This document shows positions 56,123 through 64,000 of a stretch of 64,000 nucleotides of DNA, one piece after another. The notes under the pieces are model-generated. The model searched no databases, was not told where the DNA came from, and was given only the letters and a program-made list of their open reading frames with translations. Position 1 is the stretch's first letter. Each line of letters starts with the position of its first letter. The position numbers and the translations under genes are program-made. The DNA is from Nannocystis bainbridge (GTDB taxonomy: Bacteria > Myxococcota_A > Polyangia > Nannocystales > Nannocystaceae), in assembly GCF_028368995.1 (NCBI RefSeq), contig NZ_JAQNDL010000004.1, positions 318,001-382,000 on the forward strand, in the 5' to 3' direction.

Positions 56123-58228
56123 ATGCTCAAGCAGATCGCCTTTGCCGCCGCCGTCGCGTTCTCGCTCGGCCTCTTCACCTACACCGTGTCGACGCTGGTG
56201 CGCACCGTCGCGCTCGGCCGCCCCTCCGACCTCAAAGAGACCTGGGCCCAACGGATCGCCAGCCTGATGGCGTTCTTCTTCGGCCAGGGCAAGGTCGTCG
56301 AGGAGAAGCGAAGCTGGCACCACCTGCCGATCTACTGGGGCTTTTTGATCCTCACGATCGCCACCGTCGACATGGGCCTCAGCGGCCTGTTCGGCCCCAG
56401 CGTCAACCTCTCGCTGGTCATGCCCGACGCGGCCTACCGGGCGGTCATGGCGACCGTCGACGTCGCCAACGTGATCGTGCTCGCCGCGCTGGCCTACGCG
56501 ATCACGCGCCGCTTCATTCGCCCGGCGTTCGTGCCGCTGAGCCTCGACGCGATGCTGATCCTGTCGGCGATCAGCCTGCTGTGCATCAGCCACTTCGGCC
56601 ACCACGCGTTCGAGATCGCGGGGGCCGGTCACTACGCCGGCGGCGCGCCGGTGTCGGCGGCGATCAGCGGCCTGTTCGCGGGGATGGACCCGCAGTTCGC
56701 CCACGTCGCCTCGGAGGTGTGCTGGTGGGTCCACATGGGCATCGTCCTGGCGTTCCTCAACTACTTGCCGTACTCGAAGCACATCCACGTGCTGACCTCG
56801 GCGCCGAACATCCTGCTGCGCCGCCAGGGCCAGCGCGGGGCGATGCCGAAGGCCCGGCTGTTCGACGGTGAGCCGACCGACCCCAACGCAGAGCCGCTGT
56901 TCGACAACTGGGGCGTGGGCAAGGTCGAGGACTTCACGTGGAAGAGCCTCCTCGACAACTACTCGTGTACCGAGTGCGCCCGCTGCACGATGTACTGCCC
57001 GGCGTTCGCGACCGAGAAGCCGCTGTCGCCGATGCACCTCATCCACGACCTCAAGGACGAGATGAAGGAGCGCGGCAAGCTGCTGGTGAAGCTGCAGAAG
57101 GCCGGCGGCACGGTGAAGGACGACGCGCCCGAGGGCCCGAACAAGTCGATCATCGACAAGATCAAGGCCGACCTCGAAGCGCTGCCGCCGATGGTCGGCG
57201 GGCGGGTCAAGGACGCGACGCTGTGGGCCTGCACGACCTGCGGGGCGTGCCAGGAGGTGTGCCCGGTGTTCATCGAGCACCCGCTGAAGATCCTGCAGAT
57301 GCGCCAGCACATCGTGCTCAACGACGAGTCGGGCCGCACGCCCGGCGAGGTCACGCGCGTGCTCGGCAACATCGAGGGCGCCGGCAACCCGTGGAGCCTG
57401 CCGCAGGACGACCGCATGAAGTGGGCCGAGGGCCTCGAGGTGCCGCTGGTCGAGGACGTGCCCGACGCCGAGTACCTGATGTTCGTCGGCTGCGCCGGCG
57501 CCTTCGACGACAACGCCAAGAAGACCACGCGCGCGCTGGTCAAGGTGCTGCACGCGGCGAACGTCAAGTTCGCGGTGCTCGGCAAGCGCGAGAAGTGCAC
57601 CGGCGACACGCTGCGCCGCCTCGGCGCCGAGATGGCGTTCCAGACGCTGGCGCAGGAGAACGTCGACACGCTCAACGAGGCCAAGGTCACCAAGGTGATC
57701 GCCTCGTGCCCGCACTGCTTCCACACGATCAAGAACGAGTATCCGCAGTTCGGCGGCAACTACGAGGTCATCCACCACTCGCAGCTCATCACGCACCTGC
57801 TGCAGGCCGGCAAGCTCAAGCTCGATCACACCAGCGAGCGCACGTTCACGTACCACGACTCGTGCTACCTCGGGCGCTGGAACGGGGTCTACGACGCGCC
57901 GCGCGAGATCCTCGAGCACGCGACCCGCGGCAAGGGCAAGGTCCAGGAGCTGCAGCGCAACCGCGAGCACGGGTTCTGCTGCGGGGCCGGCGGCGGTCGC
58001 ATGTGGATGGAAGAGGAGCCGGCCAAGCGCGTCAACATCAACCGCGCCAAGGAGGTCGCCGAGGGCGGCGCCAACGCGGTCGCGGTCGGTTGCCCGTTCT
58101 GCCACACGATGCTGACCGACGGCCTCAAGGCGCTCGGCAAGGACGAGACCGTCGAGGTCATGGACCTCGCGGTGGTGGTCGCGGCTCAGCTGCCGGCCGA
58201 GGCTCCGCGGCCCGAGGCGAGCGCGTGA
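56123..58228 (+). CDS. EtfD-like membrane Fe-S oxidoreductase
   Basis: A 701 aa protein. Four or five N-terminal transmembrane helices (1-235) form a NarI/cytochrome b-like part with His residues ([21 protein letters not shown]). Two [4Fe-4S] motifs follow, [12 protein letters not shown] (~282-293) and [12 protein letters not shown] (~370-381). Two CCG domains come last ([43 protein letters not shown]). This matches EtfD-type proteins that move electrons from electron-transfer flavoprotein to quinone during fatty-acid oxidation, and HdrD/GlpC relatives. No etfAB nearby. It overlaps bolA by 4 bases. ATG 56123 gives the first helix at once. Confidence 0.9.
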   Translation: MLKQIAFAAAVAFSLGLFTYTVSTLVRTVALGRPSDLKETWAQRIASLMAFFFGQGKVVEEKRSWHHLPIYWGFLILTIATVDMGLSGLFGPSVNLSLVMPDAAYRAVMATVDVANVIVLAALAYAITRRFIRPAFVPLSLDAMLILSAISLLCISHFGHHAFEIAGAGHYAGGAPVSAAISGLFAGMDPQFAHVASEVCWWVHMGIVLAFLNYLPYSKHIHVLTSAPNILLRRQGQRGAMPKARLFDGEPTDPNAEPLFDNWGVGKVEDFTWKSLLDNYSCTECARCTMYCPAFATEKPLSPMHLIHDLKDEMKERGKLLVKLQKAGGTVKDDAPEGPNKSIIDKIKADLEALPPMVGGRVKDATLWACTTCGACQEVCPVFIEHPLKILQMRQHIVLNDESGRTPGEVTRVLGNIEGAGNPWSLPQDDRMKWAEGLEVPLVEDVPDAEYLMFVGCAGAFDDNAKKTTRALVKVLHAANVKFAVLGKREKCTGDTLRRLGAEMAFQTLAQENVDTLNEAKVTKVIASCPHCFHTIKNEYPQFGGNYEVIHHSQLITHLLQAGKLKLDHTSERTFTYHDSCYLGRWNGVYDAPREILEHATRGKGKVQELQRNREHGFCCGAGGGRMWMEEEPAKRVNINRAKEVAEGGANAVAVGCPFCHTMLTDGLKALGKDETVEVMDLAVVVAAQLPAEAPRPEASA

Positions 58229-58563
58229 GCGAGGCTGTCCTTTCGGGCAGGCGAGCGCGGGCGCTGACGGAGGCGCTGACGACCGCGTTCGCGCCCGAGC
58301 ACCTCGAGGTGCGCGACGAGAGCCACATGCACGCGGTGCCGAAGGGCGCCGAGAGCCACTTCCGGGTGGTCGTCGTAAGCGCGGGCTTCACCGGCAAGTC
58401 GCTGGTCGCCCGCCACCGCGAGGTCAACGCCGCCGCGGCCGAGGAGCTGCGCGCGGGGCTGCACGCGCTGGCGATCGAGGCGCTGACGCCGGAGCAATGG
58501 CAAGCCCGCGGCGGGCAGGCAGCCAAGAGCCCGCCCTGCCTCGGCGGCAGCAAGGCCGGCTGA
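58225..58563 (+). CDS. bolA: BolA family protein
   Basis: A 112 aa BolA/IbaG-type protein: [46 protein letters not shown] and [19 protein letters not shown]. BolA proteins work with monothiol glutaredoxins in Fe-S handling, which suits overlap with the Fe-S oxidoreductase gene. Start GTG 58225 (GTGA overlap). The first codons contain a dyad CTGTC-ctttcg-GGCAG (58235-58250) encoding AVLSGR. Confidence 0.9.
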   Translation: MSEAVLSGRRARALTEALTTAFAPEHLEVRDESHMHAVPKGAESHFRVVVVSAGFTGKSLVARHREVNAAAAEELRAGLHALAIEALTPEQWQARGGQAAKSPPCLGGSKAG

Positions 58564-58722
58564 GCGGCGGCCCGCGGGTTACCTGTCGTTGAGGGCTTGG
58601 CCCTCGGGGCAGAGCATCGTCGCCTGTCCCGAGAGTCAGGCGGGCGCTCGACGAGTGGGCGAGCGCCTCGCATCGGTGTCTGACGCGTGACGCGGTGGCG
58701 AGCGCCTGCTATCGTGACCTCC

Positions 58723-59214
58723 ATGCGTCGGTCGGTGATGAGCGTGTTGCTGGTGATGGGGGCGTGCGAGTCCAAAGGCGAGCCGCCGCCGCCGGTCGTG
58801 TCGAAGGCCGAGGACGCGGTCGCGCACGAGATCGTGAAGACCGCCGAGGAACTGGCGAACCAGCAGCCGGCACCGATCCCCGCGGACACGAAGCGGGCGG
58901 CGATCGATCCGAAGGCGCTGCTCGGCACCTGGAGGATCAAGCACCTCGTCTACATCCGTGACGGCAAGCCCCTCGATCCGGAGGAGCCGGTCGTCGAGGG
59001 CACCTGGAGCTTCGAGGAAGGCGGTCGCTGGGTGAAGAAGGGCGGCAACGACCTCGAGGGGACGTTCGCGCTGACCCCGGACCGACTCGTCATCTCGGCG
59101 TTGGGCTCGCCGGTCGAGTACTCGGTCGACAAGGTGACGGTTTCCGAACTGGTGGTGACGACGGCGATCGTGGACGGCATGGGCACGACGACGGTGCTCG
59201 ATCGGGTGCCGTAG
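58723..59214 (+). CDS. small lipoprotein
   Basis: A 163 aa lipoprotein (MSVLLVMGACES). The mature part has DPKALLGTWRIKHLVYIRDG and TWSFEEGGRWVKKG...LEGTFALTPDRLVIS, a lipocalin/DUF-like 'LxGTW' beta domain also seen in many small secreted proteins. Role unknown. It follows bolA by 159 bp, a gap that contains CCTGTC-type half-sites (58582-58640). Confidence 0.78.
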   Translation: MRRSVMSVLLVMGACESKGEPPPPVVSKAEDAVAHEIVKTAEELANQQPAPIPADTKRAAIDPKALLGTWRIKHLVYIRDGKPLDPEEPVVEGTWSFEEGGRWVKKGGNDLEGTFALTPDRLVISALGSPVEYSVDKVTVSELVVTTAIVDGMGTTTVLDRVP

Positions 59215-59247
59215 TCGACCCGCCAGCGCCGCGCGCCCAGACCGCCC

Positions 59248-59328
59248 ACACATGTCTCGAGGGACATGTGTGGCGGGCGATCACGATGTGTCTCTCGGGA
59301 CAGGATGAGCTGTCCAAATGGACAGCTC
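59248..59328. terminator. three consecutive TGTC-N6-GACA dyads between convergent genes
   Basis: ACACATGTC-tcgagg-GACATGTGT (59248-59271), a perfect 9-bp stem; TGTGTC-tctcgg-GACAGG (59287-59304); and GAGCTGTC-caaatg-GACAGCTC (59307-59328), a perfect 8-bp stem. They fill the space between the small lipoprotein gene and the purM stop (59330). The best cluster in the window for seeing that the N6 spacer varies while the arms stay fixed. Confidence 0.85.
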
Positions 59329-59329
59329 G

Positions 59330-60439
59330 CTACTCGGCCTCGACGGCGCCGCGCATCCAGGCTGCGCCCGCCAGGCGCACCTGCGGCGCGTCGGCGGCGG
59401 GGCGGGCGACCACACGGCCGAGCGTGTAGGGCTCCTCGCCGGTCGCGGTGAGCGCGGCGCGGACGACCTCGACGTGGGCCGGGTCGACGTAGAGCAGCAT
59501 GCCGACGCCGCAGTTGAAGGTGCGCAGCAGCTCGCGCACGCCGACGCCCTGACCGGCGACCGCGGCGAGCACCGGGGGAAGCTCGACCGACGAGAGATCG
59601 AGCTCGAGCGCGAGGTCGTCGGCGAGCGCACGCGCCGGGTTCTCGAGCAGGCCGCCGCCGGTGATGTGGGCGGCGCCGTGCAGCGGGGCGTGCTCGAGGC
59701 CACGCAGGGCCGCGAACGCGGGCTCGTAGATCCGCGTCGGCGTGAGCAGGGCGTCGCCGACGCTGCGGCCCGCGGGATCGCCGGGCAGCGGGTCCGCGAA
59801 CGACAGGCCTGCGTGCGCAGGGTCGAGCAAGGCCTTGCGCGCCAGGCTGTAGCCGTTGCTGTGGAGGCCGCTCGAGCGCAGGCCGAGCACGACGTCGCCG
59901 TCCTTCACGCGGGTGGGCCCGAGCATCTTGCTGCGGTCGACGACGCCGACGGCGAAGGCGGCGAGGTCGTAGTGGTCATGGGCGTAGAGGCCGGGCAGCT
60001 CGGCCGTCTCGCCGCCCAGGAGGGCGCAGCGCGACTGCTTGCAGCCGTCGACGATGCCGCTCACGAGCGCCTCGATGCGCTCGGGCACGACCCGGTCGCA
60101 GGCGATGTAGTCGAGCACGAAGAGCGTGCTCGCGCCGGTGACGAGCAGGTCGTTGACGTTCATCGCCACGAGGTCGATGCCGACGGTGTCGTGGCGATCG
60201 AGCGCGATCGCCACGAGCAACTTCGTGCCCACGCCGTCGGTGCAGGCGACCAGCACGGGATCGCCGACGCCGGTCGGTAGGCCCATCAGGCCAGCGAAAC
60301 CGCCGATGTCGCCGATCTGCTCGGGTCGGCGCGTTCCGGCCACGAGGCGCCGAATCCGCCGCACGGCTTCGTTGCCGGCGCTGATGTCGACGCCCGCGCC
60401 CTTGTAAGTGAGGGGGTCCTTGCGATCCTGCACGGGCAT
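59330..60439 (-). CDS. purM: phosphoribosylformylglycinamidine cyclo-ligase (AIR synthase)
   Basis: A 369 aa purine synthesis enzyme. Motifs: YKGAGVDISAGNEAVRRI, VACTDGVGTKLLVA, GIDLVAMNVNDLLVTGA, GGETAELPGLY, GLRSSGLHSNGYSLAR and HITGGGLLENPAR. It closes the imidazole ring using ATP. The start is ATG 60439 rather than TTG 60451. It is divergent from accD with a 92-bp shared region. Confidence 0.95.
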   Translation of the reverse strand: MPVQDRKDPLTYKGAGVDISAGNEAVRRIRRLVAGTRRPEQIGDIGGFAGLMGLPTGVGDPVLVACTDGVGTKLLVAIALDRHDTVGIDLVAMNVNDLLVTGASTLFVLDYIACDRVVPERIEALVSGIVDGCKQSRCALLGGETAELPGLYAHDHYDLAAFAVGVVDRSKMLGPTRVKDGDVVLGLRSSGLHSNGYSLARKALLDPAHAGLSFADPLPGDPAGRSVGDALLTPTRIYEPAFAALRGLEHAPLHGAAHITGGGLLENPARALADDLALELDLSSVELPPVLAAVAGQGVGVRELLRTFNCGVGMLLYVDPAHVEVVRAALTATGEEPYTLGRVVARPAADAPQVRLAGAAWMRGAVEAE

Positions 60440-60531
60440 GACGCGTACCAAGGCGCGGGCCTCGCGGCAACGGCCTTGAAAAGGTGCCCCGTCGCGGCGA
60501 TGATGCGCCCCGGCAAGGGAGCCCGATTCGC

Positions 60532-61425
<894 letters not shown>

Positions 61426-61431
61426 TCGGAC

Positions 61432-62658
61432 ATGTCCATGAAGACACCCCCGGCCTGGCAGCTGGCGCTGTTCGCCCGCCGCTCGCTCGGGGTGATCCGC
61501 GGGCTCGAGGCGGTGCGCGCGGCGTGGGAGGGCCTCGGCGAGCCCGGCAAGGGCGTGCCGGTGGTCCACGTGGTCGGCACCAACGGCAAGGGCTCGACGT
61601 CGGCGATGGTGGCGCACGCGCTGGGGCGCCGCGGTCGACGCGTGGGCCTCTATACGAGCCCGCACTTGCACCGCGTGGGCGAGCGGATCCGGATCGACGG
61701 CGTGCCGCTCGATGACGCCGCGATGGAGCGGTTGGTCGAGCGCGTGCTGCGGCTCGAGGGGCCGGCGCTGCCGCGGCCGCTGACGTTCTTCGAGGTGTTG
61801 ACGGCGGCGGCGCTGCTTGCGTTCGCCGAGGCCGGCGTCGAGACCATGGTCTTGGAGACAGGTCTGGGCGGGCGTCTCGACGCGACCGGGGTAGTGCCGG
61901 CGACGGCCACGCTGATGACGCCGATCGACCTCGACCATCAGATGTACCTCGGCGACACGATCGAGGCGATCGCGGGCGAGAAGGCGGCGGTGATGCGCGA
62001 CGGGGCGCCGGTGTGGTCGGCGCCACAACATCCGGCCGCGGCGGCGGTGCTGCAGGCGTCCGCGATGGAGCACGGGGTGCGGCTGCGGTTCGTCGAGCCG
62101 CTGGTTCGCGCGCCCGAGGGGCTGCCGGGCGCGCACCAGCGGATCAACGGCGCGCTGGCGCTGGCGGGGGCGCGCTTCCTCGATCCGGAGGTGTCGGTGG
62201 GCGACCTCGACGGGGTGCGCTGGCCCGGCCGCTGCGAGCGAGTGACGAGCGGCGGCGGGACGGTGGTGTTCGACGCGGGGCACAATCCGCACGGGCTCGC
62301 GGCGCTGGTGACCTGGCTCGAAGGACAGCCGCATCCGCGGCGGGCGATCGTGTTCGGTTGCCTGGCCGACAAGGACGGGCCGGGGATGGTGGCGCAGCTG
62401 CGTCGCTTGCAGGTTCCGCTGTGGTTGGTGACGCCGGGACCGGGCGGCTACGACCTGGCGTCGCTCGGGGCCGCCGATACGCGGTTGTTCCTGGATGGCA
62501 TGGGCCCCGAGTTCACTGCGGCGTGGCGCGAGCACCTGGCCGCGGGCGGCGAGCTGGTGGTGTGCGGCTCGCACCTGCTGGTGGGGCAGCTGCGCGAGGA
62601 CGTGCTCGGCGAGGTCACCGACGCGCTGCCGCTCACCGATCCGCTGCGCGGCCGCTGA
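61432..62658 (+). CDS. folC: bifunctional folylpolyglutamate/dihydrofolate synthase
   Basis: A 408 aa Mur-ligase-fold enzyme adding glutamates to folates. The ATP P-loop is VVGTNGKGSTSAMVA (47-61). Other motifs: YTSPHLHRVGERIRIDG, FFEVLTAAALLAFAE, ETGLGGRLDATG, VFDAGHNPHGLAAL. Start ATG 61432, alternative ATG 61438. A dyad CATGTC-catgaa-GACACC (61431-61448) coincides exactly with the start codon region. Confidence 0.93.
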   Translation: MSMKTPPAWQLALFARRSLGVIRGLEAVRAAWEGLGEPGKGVPVVHVVGTNGKGSTSAMVAHALGRRGRRVGLYTSPHLHRVGERIRIDGVPLDDAAMERLVERVLRLEGPALPRPLTFFEVLTAAALLAFAEAGVETMVLETGLGGRLDATGVVPATATLMTPIDLDHQMYLGDTIEAIAGEKAAVMRDGAPVWSAPQHPAAAAVLQASAMEHGVRLRFVEPLVRAPEGLPGAHQRINGALALAGARFLDPEVSVGDLDGVRWPGRCERVTSGGGTVVFDAGHNPHGLAALVTWLEGQPHPRRAIVFGCLADKDGPGMVAQLRRLQVPLWLVTPGPGGYDLASLGAADTRLFLDGMGPEFTAAWREHLAAGGELVVCGSHLLVGQLREDVLGEVTDALPLTDPLRGR

Positions 62659-62758
62659 GGCGCTCGCAGGCGAGGGCGAGCCGGCTGCGCGGCGATGGAT
62701 CGCGCGGGCGATTGCGCGTACAAGATCGTGAGGGCCCGCGCGGGCCAGCGAGACGACG

Positions 62759-63400
62759 ATGGCGCAGACGCGACCGCTCCCCTACGACACCGACGCTGCG
62801 GCGACTCACCTGCGCCGCAGTCACAAGGCGATGAAGCGGCTGATCGATCGGCTGGGGCCGATCACGCTGCGGCGCGACGCCGGGGCGAGCCCGTACGGGG
62901 CGCTGGCGCGGTCGATCGTGTTCCAGCAGCTCGCGGGCGCGGCGGCGTCGACGATCTACGGGCGCGCGTGCCTGCTCGGCGAGGGCGGCCAGTTCCCCGA
63001 GCCGGCGGCGTTGCTCGAGCTGCCGGCGGAGCGGCTGCGCGCGGCGGGGCTGTCGGCGGGCAAGCAGGCTGCCCTGAAAGACCTGGCCCAAAAGACACTC
63101 GACGGCGTGGTCCCGACGATGCGCGCGCTGGCGAAGATGGAAGACGCTGCCATCGTCGAGCGCCTGATCCAGGTCCGCGGGATCGGGCGCTGGACGGTGG
63201 AGATGATGCTGATCTTCCGCCTCGGCCGCCCCGACGTGTGGCCGGTCGGCGACTTCGCGGTGCGCAAGGGCTACGGGCAGACGTTCGGCCTCGACGAGTC
63301 GCCGACCCAGCGCGAACTCGAAGCGCTCGGGGACCCGTTCTCGCCGTACCGCAGCGCGGCCGCGTGGTACTTCTGGCGCTCGCTCGATACGCAGACGTGA
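62759..63400 (+). CDS. AlkA-type DNA-3-methyladenine glycosylase
   Basis: A 213 aa HhH-GPD protein: SIVFQQLAGAAASTIYGR, GLSAGKQAALKDLA, and the hairpin-helix-hairpin LIQVRGIGRWTVEMMLIF followed by WPVGDFAVRKGYG with the catalytic Asp (~164). It removes alkylated purines in base-excision repair. No N-terminal AlkA_N domain is present, as is usual for the short form. It follows folC by 100 bp on the same strand. Confidence 0.93.
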   Translation: MAQTRPLPYDTDAAATHLRRSHKAMKRLIDRLGPITLRRDAGASPYGALARSIVFQQLAGAAASTIYGRACLLGEGGQFPEPAALLELPAERLRAAGLSAGKQAALKDLAQKTLDGVVPTMRALAKMEDAAIVERLIQVRGIGRWTVEMMLIFRLGRPDVWPVGDFAVRKGYGQTFGLDESPTQRELEALGDPFSPYRSAAAWYFWRSLDTQT

Positions 63401-63535
63401 GGGCCGGCGGGGGGCGGCGGACTTCGGATGCCGCCCGACATCCTGCTGGGCCGGGACTCACTGCACGCGGCGCGGCGGTGATGCTCCGGGTCGCTGTACG
63501 CAGCGGTGTGGCGGATGTCGCTCGGCCGTCGCGGC
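63401..63535. other. gap between convergent genes
   Basis: 135 bp with no dyad, hairpin or RNA that I can see. Confidence 0.3.
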
Positions 63536-63874
63536 TCACTCGCCGAAGCCGAGGCGGCGGCGGACGCGGGCCGCGAGGTCGCGGGCGCGGCTGGCGGGGC
63601 CGAGGGCGCGGGGAGGCGGGGCGCCGGGGAGGCTGTCCGATGGGACCTGTCGCTTGCGACCTGTCCGAAAGGACGTGGTCGCAAGGGCAGGTGCTTGCAT
63701 GAGCAGCTTGACGAGCGCTGTCACCAGCTCGACCGGGCTGTCGGCGCGGACCTCGAGGCCGACCTTGCCGCCTGGGTCCTCCGCGGCGCCGCGCGCGACC
63801 GTGCGCGTGCCATCGGAGCGGACCTCGATGACGATCCGGCTGACGATCGGGAGATCCTCGTCCGCGCTGCTCAT
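63536..63874 (-). CDS. small soluble protein of unknown function
   Basis: A 112 aa protein. The N-terminal ~60 residues look folded (LPIVSRIVIEVRSDGTRTVARG, VELVTALVKLLMQAP). The C-terminal half is Arg/Pro/Ala-rich. That half is encoded by a run of four half-overlapping dyad elements (63633-63677: CTGTC-cgatgg-GACCT, CCTGTC-gcttgc-GACCTG, CTGTC-cgaaag-GACGTG), so the tail may have grown by element insertion. No family recognised. Confidence 0.55.
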   Translation of the reverse strand: MSSADEDLPIVSRIVIEVRSDGTRTVARGAAEDPGGKVGLEVRADSPVELVTALVKLLMQAPALATTSFRTGRKRQVPSDSLPGAPPPRALGPASRARDLAARVRRRLGFGE

Positions 63875-63883
63875 GGCGGGAAG

Positions 63884-64000
63884 CTAGCACGCCGGGCCGG
63901 GGACCGCCGCCGCCACCGGCGCGCGGCCGAGCACCCGGAGCGTGACGTCGAGACGGACGCTGCGAGAGACTGGGCGGCGGGTCACTCGCGCGGCGGGAAG
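63884..64000 (-). CDS. possible 3' end of a gene running off the window
   Basis: An open minus-strand frame from the window edge to TAG at 63884-63886 encodes VTRRPVSRSVRLDVTLRVLG and a short Ala/Pro tail. It ends 9 bp before the start of the 112 aa protein's gene. Codon third positions are G/C-rich as in real genes here, but only ~38 codons are visible, so this may be a shadow. Confidence 0.25.
   Translation of the reverse strand, partial: LPAARVTRRPVSRSVRLDVTLRVLGRAPVAAAVPGPAC

Overview
This is a 64 kb stretch of chromosome with very high G+C. It probably comes from a Myxococcota bacterium of the Nannocystis/Plesiocystis type. That placement is an inference from several features. There are many lipoproteins whose mature part begins with a Thr/Ser/Asp/Gly/Pro low-complexity linker. 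Cys-rich secreted proteins and small paralogous lipoproteins of unknown role are common. There is an ECF sigma factor with a membrane extension, a glycogen and outer-surface enzyme gene set, and almost no mobile DNA. No phage, insertion sequence or CRISPR array was seen.

Layout. 0-8.6 kb: a secreted repeat protein with an ECF sigma factor carrying a C-terminal membrane/TPR extension; two proteins that put a Cys-pair (zinc-type) N-terminus in front of an internal lipobox-like segment; a histidine phosphatase; a MerR regulator overlapping a Tat-type alpha/beta hydrolase; a second hydrolase; a small membrane protein. 8.6-9.6 kb: about 1 kb with no credible gene, made of 204-bp and 40-bp repeats. 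9.6-16.2 kb: a minus-strand cluster of a 5'-nucleotidase lipoprotein, two lipoproteins that look like OB-fold modules of extracellular nucleases, and an outer-membrane porin. This may be a surface nucleotide-scavenging unit. 16.6-19 kb: two lipoproteins. 19-27.4 kb: glycogen/alpha-glucan genes (malQ, glgX, glgB) and a surface esterase. 27.4-33.5 kb: a frameshifted lipoprotein, an aldehyde dehydrogenase, an aconitase-superfamily protein with the swivel domain first, a methyltransferase-like lipoprotein and thioredoxin. 33.7-37.5 kb: haem genes (hemX-like, hemA, and hemC in the opposite direction). 37.8-43 kb: an ABM protein, a signal-peptidase homologue lacking its catalytic residues, thiE-like/thiG/thiS, a Crp/Fnr regulator and alanine racemase. 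43-52 kb: cell-envelope and peptidase genes on the minus strand, then tRNA-Glu and tRNA-Gln. 52.5-64 kb: gamma-glutamyltransferase, a metallophosphatase, an EtfD-like Fe-S oxidoreductase with BolA, purM, accD-folC, and an AlkA-type glycosylase.

The most striking non-gene signal is a dispersed short dyad, TGTC-N6-GACA. It usually reads CATGTC-N6-GACATG or CCTGTC-N6-GACAGG. I found more than 30 copies by eye across the whole window. They sit between convergent genes, just after stop codons, and inside reading frames (hemC, glgX, glgB, the esterase, BolA). The 6-base spacer is constant while its sequence varies. Some copies grow into long perfect hairpins that probably act as terminators; others chain at a 14-base pitch. 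The second oddity is three tandem copies of the last ~67 bp of hemC, two of them lying beyond the stop codon.
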